A program made the translations under genes and the position numbers. 5,634 nucleotides of DNA from JBBQKF01 sp038326615 (lineage in GTDB: Bacteria > Bacillota > Clostridia > Saccharofermentanales > UBA5734): contig JBBQKF010000151.1 in NCBI GenBank assembly GCA_038326615.1, positions 1 through 5,634 on the forward strand. Direction: 5' to 3'. Of this stretch, positions 1 to 5,634 are shown in pieces. The notes under the pieces were generated by a model. The model was given only the letters and a program-made list of their open reading frames with translations, ran no database searches and was not told the origin of the DNA. Position 1 is the stretch's first letter, and every line of letters starts with the position of its first letter.

Positions 1-1
1 A

Positions 2-64
2 TACCTAATAAAAGATACAGCAGAAGGGATTATTGGTATAATTATTGACAGTTGGGATTTGTAA
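2..64 (+). CDS. Possible 3' end of an upstream gene (partial, weak)
   Basis: One forward frame is open from the left edge to a TAA at 62-64 and reads as 20 residues ending in GIIGIIIDSWDL. The mix of charged and hydrophobic residues is protein-like, and the other two forward frames stop within the first 50 bases. Twenty codons are too few to recognise a family or to exclude chance. If real, the gene would end about 250 nt before the next start, so it would probably not be tightly coupled to the downstream operon. No function is assigned. Confidence 0.22.
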   Translation, partial: YLIKDTAEGIIGIIIDSWDL

Positions 65-81
65 GAGATTGAGATGATGAA

Positions 82-109
82 TTGACAATAAAAAGTAATT
101 GATTCTATT
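82..109 (+). promoter_or_regulatory. Candidate sigma-70/sigma-A promoter
   Basis: A perfect -35 hexamer TTGACA lies at 82-87. With a 16-nt spacer, TCTATT at 104-109 matches the TATAAT consensus at 4 of 6 positions. Transcription starting near 116 would give a leader of roughly 200 nt before the first start codon and could serve the whole downstream gene set. The -10 is imperfect and such matches occur by chance in AT-rich DNA, so this is a candidate only. Confidence 0.35.
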
Positions 110-189
110 TATGATGCTATTAAGAAAAAATATTGAGATAAGGATAAATAAAAAAGAAAAACGGTTACTAAAATAAACATGACACTTGT

Positions 190-305
190 GTATGATGAAA
201 TGATTTAGAAAAAAGATGATTTGATATGAGATGATATATTCTAGTGATGTGTGAAATATTTACCACTTACGATGATATAAGATGATTTGAAATGATTTGA
301 TTTGA
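190..305 (+). repeat. Short direct repeats (GATGAT / GATTTGA) upstream of the operon
   Basis: The 12-mer AAGATGATTTGA occurs exactly at 213-224 and 279-290. The 9-mer GATGATATA occurs at 230-238 and 271-279. GAAATGATTT occurs at 197-206 and 289-298, and GATTT is repeated in tandem at 294-303. The two longer motifs appear in opposite order on either side of the segment 239-270. The repeats end just before the ribosome binding site of the first gene, a fitting place for operator sites of a regulator. They could also be simple-sequence slippage in AT-rich DNA. No inverted symmetry was found. Confidence 0.5.
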
Positions 306-314
306 GAGGTAACG

Positions 315-758
315 ATGGAAGCAATTATGGCAACATCAGTAAACAGTAAAGCTGAAGACTTATTCGTTCAGCTTTTTTGTGAAGCCTTTGGCCCAGAAAA
401 GGCTGAGAATCTTTCAATACAGCATCCGTTTATTGATATATATGGCAACCACCGGTGGATAGACTTTGCACTTGAGAATCAGGATACAAAAATCGAAATC
501 GAGATTGATGGCGAAACTTATCACAACCCGAAGAAGGTTTCCGAAAATAAATATCAGGACGACTTGCTAAAGCAAAATAGCCTCGTTCATCAGAATTGGA
601 AAATCTATAGATGGGTGTATAATCAATTGCTGAAGCAGTCAGAGAATATTAAATACAAGATAAACCGTGCTTTTGGGAATACATGTATAAAAAATATGTT
701 AAAAATCCACAATCTCATGGATGTAAAAAATTGCTTACATTATGGTATGATTTTTTAA
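315..758 (+). CDS. PD-(D/E)XK nuclease-type protein (DUF559/Vsr-like), probably a truncated REase-helicase remnant
   Basis: The 147-residue protein carries a compact restriction-endonuclease-like fold signature. It has a leading helix with E14, then WIDFAL with D50, a strand with E63 and D65 in EIDGETYH (63-70), QDDLLKQN (81-88), and WKIYRW (95-100). DUF559 and Vsr-like nucleases share this order, D then ExDG..H then D..L then W.v.R, and cut or nick DNA with a metal ion. The ATG at 315 is preceded by GAGAGG at 304-309 with a 5-nt gap, which supports this start. From memory, near-identical sequence opens large DEAD/DEAH-box helicases with an N-terminal nuclease domain. Here similarity seems to fade after about residue 115, and the tail (NTCIKNMLKIHNLMDVKNC) does not look like a domain. 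I infer a decayed or truncated gene that may still give a stand-alone nuclease domain. The alternative is a genuine small nuclease of the defence island, since Vsr-like nucleases do accompany MORC/Z1 operons. Confidence 0.72.
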   Translation: MEAIMATSVNSKAEDLFVQLFCEAFGPEKAENLSIQHPFIDIYGNHRWIDFALENQDTKIEIEIDGETYHNPKKVSENKYQDDLLKQNSLVHQNWKIYRWVYNQLLKQSENIKYKINRAFGNTCIKNMLKIHNLMDVKNCLHYGMIF

Positions 759-847
759 GAATAGAAATGCGACGAAAATCGACAAAATCAACAAAATGTG
801 ATAAATAAGAATTAATAAATATATTTTTAGAAACTGAGGTGAATCAT
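759..847 (+). other. Intergenic gap before the ATPase gene; possible weak internal promoter
   Basis: This AT-rich gap separates the nuclease-type gene from the three-gene core. It holds three similar 9-10-nt units in a row at 771-798 (GACGAAAATC, GACAAAATC, AACAAAATG). A possible weak promoter is present: TCGACA at 779-784 and an extended -10-like TGTGATAAA at 797-805, with a short 15-nt spacer. No hairpin followed by a T run is seen, so nothing in the sequence forces transcription to stop between the genes. Confidence 0.3.
836..842 (+). promoter_or_regulatory. Ribosome binding site GAGGTGA that decides the ATPase start
   Basis: GAGGTGA is a strong match to the anti-Shine-Dalgarno complement and lies 5 nt before TTG at 848. 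The GTG at 839, which would extend the protein by three residues, lies inside this same motif and has no purine-rich site of its own upstream (the bases before it are TTTTTAGAAACTGAG). TTG at 848 is therefore the better start. Confidence 0.65.
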
Positions 848-2338
848 TTGCACAATTACGTTGAAAACAAACCCACAGCAGATATACTGATGACATCAAT
901 GCGCGCATTGGGGTATACTTTTGAATCTGCCATATCAGATATAATTGATAATAGTATTAGTGCTAATGCGAAGTTGATTGAACTAAAGTTTCCATCTGAC
1001 CCAATCGATTGTTTTGTTGCAATCTGTGATGATGGATGTGGGATGTCTGATTTTGAACTATTTGATGCAATGAAATATGGCAGTAGAATTAAGGGCGAAA
1101 AGCGAGATGAAGTTGATCTCGGAAGATTTGGATTAGGTCTTAAAGCTGCATCCATGTCGCAGTGCAGGAAACTAACTCTTGTCAGTAAAAAAGACGAGAA
1201 TACAAGAGCATATATTTGGGACCTTGATGTTGTTGAAGATAAAAAAGACTGGGTTATGATTGAATGTTCGAAAGAGCAGATTTCAACAATCAGATTTATT
1301 GATTTTCTTTATGACAAAACATCAGGAACAATTGTAGTTTGGGAGAATTTTGATTTGATCTCGAAATCAACAGGTAGCGTTTATGCTGAGCTGTCGAGAT
1401 TACAGGATAGTTCAGCTGAATATATATCTTTAATTTTTCATCGATTTCTTAACAGAGATAAAGAAAGAAAAGTTTTAATCAAAACCAACAACTATTGTAT
1501 TGTCGGACTAGACCCATTTCTTGAAAACCACCCTAAAACCGATCCAAGAAGAAAGATATATCTACCAATCAAAGATTCACAGGATATTGAGCGAATGGTT
1601 GTTGTACAACCATATGTGCTCCCATTCCAAAAAGACCTTACGCAAGAAGATAAAAAAAAATCTGGAGGAGTCGAGAATTATCGATCAAAACAAGGATTCT
1701 ACATATACCGTAATGAAAGACTTATTATTTGGGGTACATGGTTTGGTAGACATCGGGATGAGCTGACAAAGTATGCAAGGATAAAGGTAGACATTTCTAA
1801 CACACTTGATGATATATGGGGTATAGATATCAAAAAGCAGACTGCCAAAATACCTGGTATAATAAAGACGCAACTAACAAAAGCAGTTGATGAGGCAATG
1901 GATCTCGCGGTAAAAAAGCAGCAACACCGTGGTCGAATAGAAAAAGTTGAAGATGATATTGACTATATTTGGAACCGAATCAGTCAACGTGAGAATTGCT
2001 TTATATACAAAATTAACCGTGATGCCAAAATCTTCGATTTAATCAAAGAAAATGTTTCAGATGAAACATGGAGCAGAATTGATATGGTTTTGGAGGAAGT
2101 GGAAAATGCGATTCCGTATCAGCAAATTTATATTGACAAGTCTCAAAACAAAGTCGTAGATGATATCGATACTGAGAGAAGTGCTGATATTGAAGCCAAA
2201 GGTCATATATTAATTTCCTTGGCTTTAAGTATTGGAAACAATACAAAGAATGAAATTATTGATGAGTTGTTTTTATCAGAACCATTTAGCAAATATCCAG
2301 AATTAAAAGAAAAAATGATAAGCGGGGACTTGACATGA
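848..2338 (+). CDS. GHKL ATPase of the MutL/MORC type (HATPase_c_3), Mza-like defence component
   Basis: About 496 residues from the TTG start (499 if GTG at 839 is used). The Bergerat ATP-binding fold is complete: N-box E26..D31..DNS (34-36) binding Mg-ATP, DDGCGM (61-66), GRFGLGLK (92-99) forming the ATP lid, and SGTIVVWEN (159-167). An S5-like second domain follows, with GFYIYRNERLIIWG around 283-296 and a lysine pair near 329-330 that could supply the usual ATP-contacting lysine. The rest is mostly helical and charged, and it lacks the DQHAxxE endonuclease motif of some MutL proteins. The family dimerises on ATP and works as a DNA clamp or conformational switch. Prokaryotic members sit in restriction and defence islands, and this one is followed directly by Z1 and DUF4420 genes as in the Mza system. 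The catalytic motifs look intact, so the protein is probably active. The stop overlaps the next start as ATGA, which suggests translational coupling. Confidence 0.9.
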   Translation: MHNYVENKPTADILMTSMRALGYTFESAISDIIDNSISANAKLIELKFPSDPIDCFVAICDDGCGMSDFELFDAMKYGSRIKGEKRDEVDLGRFGLGLKAASMSQCRKLTLVSKKDENTRAYIWDLDVVEDKKDWVMIECSKEQISTIRFIDFLYDKTSGTIVVWENFDLISKSTGSVYAELSRLQDSSAEYISLIFHRFLNRDKERKVLIKTNNYCIVGLDPFLENHPKTDPRRKIYLPIKDSQDIERMVVVQPYVLPFQKDLTQEDKKKSGGVENYRSKQGFYIYRNERLIIWGTWFGRHRDELTKYARIKVDISNTLDDIWGIDIKKQTAKIPGIIKTQLTKAVDEAMDLAVKKQQHRGRIEKVEDDIDYIWNRISQRENCFIYKINRDAKIFDLIKENVSDETWSRIDMVLEEVENAIPYQQIYIDKSQNKVVDDIDTERSADIEAKGHILISLALSIGNNTKNEIIDELFLSEPFSKYPELKEKMISGDLT

Positions 2339-5148
2339 GTATTAATCTTGAAAAAGTTGCAAAATTGGTGCGTGGTGTAAACTCGCTTATATCACTTAAT
2401 AACTGTGAAAATACCCTCGATGATATTGTTCTTGATTATTATATAAGCACAGTCATTCAAATTTCAAGCGCTAATTTTGACCCTGAAGAGCTTGCAGCTG
2501 TAAAAAGAGATCTTACATACGAACATAAGATATTTACTATACCTGGAGAAAGTTTGCTTGGCGATTACGATGAAAGAGAATGGTATACTGATAAAAAAGA
2601 TTTAATCCAACCTCGTTTTTGGACAAGATATAAGAACTATCTTGTTGATAAAAAACATTTCAGCCCAAATGTTGTGAGTGAACTCGGAGAAGATACACTC
2701 GACAGAAAACTAATGAATTATATTGGCAATCCAAATTCAGAGCATGATTTTCTAAAAAGAGGGCTGATAATCGGTGATGTCCAATCTGGAAAAACATCAA
2801 CATATATTGGACTAATGTGCAAAGCAGCAGACGCCGGATACAAAGTGTTTATACTATTAACCGGTACTATCGAGTCCCTGCGTAGACAAACGCAAGAACG
2901 TGTCGAAGAAGGCATTATAGGAATAGATATGTCCGCTGACTGCTCGGGCGGTAAGCGCGTGGGCGTAGGCCTTGACAATAAAGACATTTTTGCAATGTCG
3001 ATGACTTCAAGAAAATCTGATTTTGTTGGCAATATCGATAAAATTGCTGTGTCTTTAAGCAATCACGACGCGGTTGTTTTCGTAATTAAAAAAAACACAA
3101 CAGTTCTCAAAAAACTTACTGATTGGCTTATTTCGTTAAACGCAGATACATCTACCAATAAGATAAACGCACCAATGTTGCTGATTGATGATGAAGCGGA
3201 TAATGCCTCTGTAAATACAAGCGCAGATAAGGAAGATCCCACAAAAATCAATAAGCTAATTCGCGAACTTGTAAACGTCTTTTCCAAGTCGAATTATGTG
3301 GGATTTACCGCAACCCCATTTGCCAATGTATTTATTGACCCTGAAACGACAGATGCGATGGTGAATTACGATTTGTTTCCAGAGGATTTTATTGTAACTT
3401 TACCAACTCCAAGTAACTACATAGGACCGAGTTCAACTTTTGCTGTTATGGGAAAATATTTTAATCATTTAAAATATGTCAAAGATGCTGGGCGTGTGGT
3501 GGAAGATGGTTGGCCATTTTATTTTAAGCACACAAAAATATGGGATGATGAACTTCCCGATAGTCTAATCGATGCAATGTATGTGTTTTATTTAGCAAAT
3601 GCGATAAGAGATCTTCGTGGCGATGTAAAAGATCATCGTTCGATGCTTATAAATATTTCACGATTTATTGCAGTGCAACATTGCATTAAAAGCAAGGTCG
3701 AAGCAATCCATAACGACGCTTACCGTGCTATTAAGTATAATCTGAATCCTAACGATTTTTCTTGTGTCATGACAAACCCGGTTCTTAAAAGACTATATAA
3801 AAACTTTGAAGAAAATTATAAGGATTTAGAATTTGCTTGGGAAAATATTGCAGAAACTATATATAATTCTATCGAAAATATTCAGATAAAAGTTGTTAAC
3901 AGTTCTCGCAGCTCAGAAAAACTCGAATACCCCAAAGATGATTCATTGCGTGTAATTGCGATAGGAGGACTTGCACTTTCACGTGGTCTTACTCTCGAAG
4001 GTCTTGTTGTCAGTTTCTTTTTCCGAAACACATCAACATATGATGTTCTAATGCAAATGGGTCGGTGGTTTGGGTATCGTAAAGATTATGATGATTTGTT
4101 CCGTATATGGACACACGTAGATTCAGCTAAGTGGTATGCTGAAATTTCCGAATCGACAGATCTGCTTAAAGCAGATATGAGCAGTATGCGAGAGCTTGAA
4201 AAGAAACCAAAGGATTTCGGCATCCGCGTTCGTAATAATAGCAATGATTTAAGCATCACAGCACGTAACAAAATGAGAAATACAACTGACGAATATGAAT
4301 TCTCAAGCTATTTTGGAAACATGGTTGAAACTCCCTATTTGTCTTCTTCAGTCCAAGAAAATAAAAATAATTATTCATTAATATACCAACTTGTTCAACA
4401 ATGTGTTGATGACGGAAATTTCTTTGACAAAGTTAAGTGTGCCGGAGAGCATTACCTTATTCGTGACGTTAATAAATTACGAATAGTTGGACTTATCCGA
4501 AAAATATCAACATCAAAATTTAATTCTAATTTTGATACACGTCAAATATCCGATTTTATAAGTGATATTATTGATGCATCTGTGGATAAATGGGATGTTG
4601 CATTTATGGACGGTAATGCTACAGAAGATCAGTCAAAAATTGTTAATTTATTTGGTCGCAAAATCTATAAAGTCTGCCGCACAAATTGTATTCTTGAAGT
4701 TGGCAGATTGAGAATCGGACAGAGAGGAAAACTTGGAGGTCCATCTGACGGCATTATAGGAATAACTGATTTTAACGATAAAACAGCCGGTGAAATAATA
4801 GATGCTGCAAAAACTGAATTTCGTATTGCTTATCTAAATGCGCGTGAAGAAGAGTTCACAGAAGGCCGCACTTACCCATCTGAAACATGGTTTAAATTTG
4901 TAAAAGATCGTAAACCCCTATTGATTGTTTATTTCATTGATGTCGATTGTTGCGATACTGAACCAACGAGCGTTGCAATTAATAAATTTCGTACAGAAAT
5001 GGATGGAACTCCAGCAGTTGGATTTGCAATCGGATTTCCACGCAATGACGAACTTGCTGTAATAAATCGTAAACGTTTTAAAGCCAACAGAAAATACAAT
5101 TGGTTCGAGCAGGACCAACTTAGTGTTGAAAGTGATGAGGAAGAATAA
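2335..5148 (+). CDS. Z1-domain protein, superfamily II helicase-like ATPase, Mza-like defence component
   Basis: The 937-residue protein has the full motif set of the Z1 family. An N-terminal region (1-140) precedes Walker A GDVQSGKT (147-154). Walker B LLIDDEAD is at 282-289, the motif III-like GFTATPFANV at 323-332, the motif V-like GGLALSRGLTLEG at 544-556, and the motif VI-like QMGRWFGYR with arginines 577 and 582. A long C-terminal region (about 600-937) follows, ending in the acidic tail ESDEEE. Z1 proteins are thought to couple ATP hydrolysis to DNA translocation or remodelling in restriction-like systems, next to MORC-type ATPases and PD-(D/E)XK proteins, which is the arrangement here. 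The ATG at 2335 overlaps the previous stop (ATGA), and a weak GGGGA at 2324-2328 is the only Shine-Dalgarno-like site, so translation probably relies on the upstream gene. The length is normal for the family as I know it. No frameshift or missing motif was noticed. Confidence 0.92.
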   Translation: MSINLEKVAKLVRGVNSLISLNNCENTLDDIVLDYYISTVIQISSANFDPEELAAVKRDLTYEHKIFTIPGESLLGDYDEREWYTDKKDLIQPRFWTRYKNYLVDKKHFSPNVVSELGEDTLDRKLMNYIGNPNSEHDFLKRGLIIGDVQSGKTSTYIGLMCKAADAGYKVFILLTGTIESLRRQTQERVEEGIIGIDMSADCSGGKRVGVGLDNKDIFAMSMTSRKSDFVGNIDKIAVSLSNHDAVVFVIKKNTTVLKKLTDWLISLNADTSTNKINAPMLLIDDEADNASVNTSADKEDPTKINKLIRELVNVFSKSNYVGFTATPFANVFIDPETTDAMVNYDLFPEDFIVTLPTPSNYIGPSSTFAVMGKYFNHLKYVKDAGRVVEDGWPFYFKHTKIWDDELPDSLIDAMYVFYLANAIRDLRGDVKDHRSMLINISRFIAVQHCIKSKVEAIHNDAYRAIKYNLNPNDFSCVMTNPVLKRLYKNFEENYKDLEFAWENIAETIYNSIENIQIKVVNSSRSSEKLEYPKDDSLRVIAIGGLALSRGLTLEGLVVSFFFRNTSTYDVLMQMGRWFGYRKDYDDLFRIWTHVDSAKWYAEISESTDLLKADMSSMRELEKKPKDFGIRVRNNSNDLSITARNKMRNTTDEYEFSSYFGNMVETPYLSSSVQENKNNYSLIYQLVQQCVDDGNFFDKVKCAGEHYLIRDVNKLRIVGLIRKISTSKFNSNFDTRQISDFISDIIDASVDKWDVAFMDGNATEDQSKIVNLFGRKIYKVCRTNCILEVGRLRIGQRGKLGGPSDGIIGITDFNDKTAGEIIDAAKTEFRIAYLNAREEEFTEGRTYPSETWFKFVKDRKPLLIVYFIDVDCCDTEPTSVAINKFRTEMDGTPAVGFAIGFPRNDELAVINRKRFKANRKYNWFEQDQLSVESDEEE
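5137..5141 (+). promoter_or_regulatory. Ribosome binding site of the DUF4420 gene, inside the Z1 gene
   Basis: GAGGA lies 6 nt before the ATG at 5148 and is read by the Z1 gene as part of the codons for its terminal acidic residues. The Z1 stop TAA and this ATG share the A at 5148. A strong site at a one-base overlap points to coupled translation of the two genes. Confidence 0.6.
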
Positions 5149-5634
5149 TGAAAGATATCAAAGAAAGATTCGAGGAATTTATTAAATCGAATTATTTTTC
5201 CCGTGTGGATAACTCTCATGTGCTCGAATTACATATCGGTATTGATGATATTGGACACAAAGCAATTGAACTTCGTGCTGAATTCTCGCCTCGAAAGATA
5301 ATGGGGACATCTGCTATTGAAGTAAATCAGTACAAAAGACCAGATTATAATACCATTAGATTTTCATTGTGTGACGATGAGATCAATGGTTTATTCTATT
5401 TGTTCTGTAATGATCTTATCGAACAAACACGCAACCTTAAAGACTATTCTGAAGGTTATAACGCAATTATTAATCGGTTTTTTCAGTGGAAAAAAATGTT
5501 TGTATCATCCAAAAAAGATTTTCTAACGGAACCTGAAATAATGGGTCTCATCGGTGAAGTTCTTTTTATGCGCGGCAACCTTGCTAAAAGAATCGGCATC
5601 CAACAAGCATTAAGAAGCTGGAGTGGTCAGGATC
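5148..5634 (+). CDS. PD-(D/E)XK motif protein, DUF4420 family (5' part, runs off the window)
   Basis: The frame is open from the ATG at 5148 to the right edge, giving 162 codons of an incomplete gene. Residues 126-141 (LTEPEIMGLIGEVLFM) and the later ALRSWSGQD (154-162) match the characteristic core of the PF14390/DUF4420 family, in which E.xGL.GEL is followed by a W.G segment and then the catalytic D...ExK strand. E130 and E137 belong to the helix before the active site. The catalytic Asp and Glu/Lys lie beyond the edge and cannot be checked. Family members are predicted nucleases that travel with MORC-type ATPase, Z1 and AIPR genes, and here the gene follows Z1 with a one-base overlap. It would be the most likely DNA-cutting subunit of the system. 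DUF4420 proteins are usually about 300-350 residues, so roughly half of it is missing from view. Confidence 0.85.
   Translation, partial: MKDIKERFEEFIKSNYFSRVDNSHVLELHIGIDDIGHKAIELRAEFSPRKIMGTSAIEVNQYKRPDYNTIRFSLCDDEINGLFYLFCNDLIEQTRNLKDYSEGYNAIINRFFQWKKMFVSSKKDFLTEPEIMGLIGEVLFMRGNLAKRIGIQQALRSWSGQD

Larger units (their letters stand above)
65..314 (+). other. Non-coding, C-depleted AT-rich leader
   Basis: No convincing gene is seen here; the three forward frames are broken repeatedly by stops. GC over 1-314 is about 26% by hand count, clearly below the downstream genes. Cytosine is nearly absent from the + strand: I count 9 C in 61-262, while G is several times commoner. The stretch holds a candidate promoter (82-109), a run of GATGAT/GATTTGA repeats (about 190-305) and the ribosome binding site of the nuclease-type gene. 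I see no tRNA-like fold, no strong hairpin terminator and no known riboswitch motif. Confidence 0.6.

Noticed and set aside
45..50. First TTGACA as a -35 box
   Set aside because: No acceptable -10 lies 15-19 nt downstream (68-73 is ATTGAG), and the site falls inside the possible upstream coding end.
190..305. CRISPR-like array
   Set aside because: Repeats are only 9-12 nt, irregularly spaced and partly overlapping; there are no uniform spacers and no cas genes.
735..765. Rho-independent terminator after the nuclease-type gene
   Set aside because: A T run is present at 751-756 but no GC-rich stem precedes it; the only pairing is a weak A-run against the T run.
856..1155. 99-codon open frame on the - strand
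   Set aside because: It lies wholly opposite the conserved ATP-binding motifs of the GHKL ATPase, is serine/proline/isoleucine-rich as expected for an antisense shadow, and has no ribosome binding site that I can see.
1521..1766. 81-codon + strand frame inside the ATPase gene
   Set aside because: It overlaps the ATPase in another frame, in the S5-like domain where the ATPase frame keeps recognisable motifs; no sign of independent coding.
4929..5219. 96-codon - strand frame spanning the Z1/DUF4420 junction
   Set aside because: Both + strand frames here are well supported by family motifs and an overlapping start/stop, so the antisense frame is most likely chance.
5628..5634. Window ends in GGATC, as if at a cloning or restriction junction
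   Set aside because: A 4-5-base match is expected often by chance and the coding frame simply runs off the edge.

Overview
The window looks like a stretch of an AT-rich, Gram-positive-type (Firmicutes-like) genome. It has purine-rich Shine-Dalgarno sequences (GAGAGG, GAGGTGA, GAGGA), probable use of a TTG start, and a 5' leader of about 26% GC by hand count. The taxonomic guess is an inference from composition and translation signals only. All supported genes are on the + strand.

Layout. Positions 1-64 hold at most the last 20 codons of an upstream gene (weak). Positions 65-314 are a C-depleted, AT-rich non-coding leader with a candidate sigma-70-type promoter (82-109) and short GATGAT/GATTTGA direct repeats (about 190-305). 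A 147-residue PD-(D/E)XK nuclease-type protein of the DUF559/Vsr-like kind follows (315-758). It looks like the N-terminal nuclease module of a much larger nuclease-helicase that has lost the rest. After an 89-nt gap comes the core of the window, three tightly packed genes: a GHKL ATPase of the MutL/MORC kind (848-2338), a Z1-domain superfamily II helicase-like ATPase (2335-5148, sharing ATGA with the gene before), and the first 162 codons of a PD-(D/E)XK motif protein of the DUF4420 family (5148 to the window edge, sharing one base with the gene before).

Working together. The MutL/MORC ATPase, Z1 and DUF4420 set in this order matches the prokaryotic defence/restriction islands described when the MORC ATPases were traced to restriction-modification systems, and the anti-phage system later called Mza (MutL, Z1, DUF, AIPR). 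The plausible job is anti-phage defence: a GHKL clamp ATPase and a DNA-translocase-like Z1 ATPase sense or remodel DNA and license nuclease action by the DUF4420 protein. An AIPR gene would be expected just past the right edge but cannot be seen. The core system type is therefore known. What is less ordinary here is the truncated nuclease fragment in front, an overlapping second frame at its 3' end, and the repeat-rich leader.
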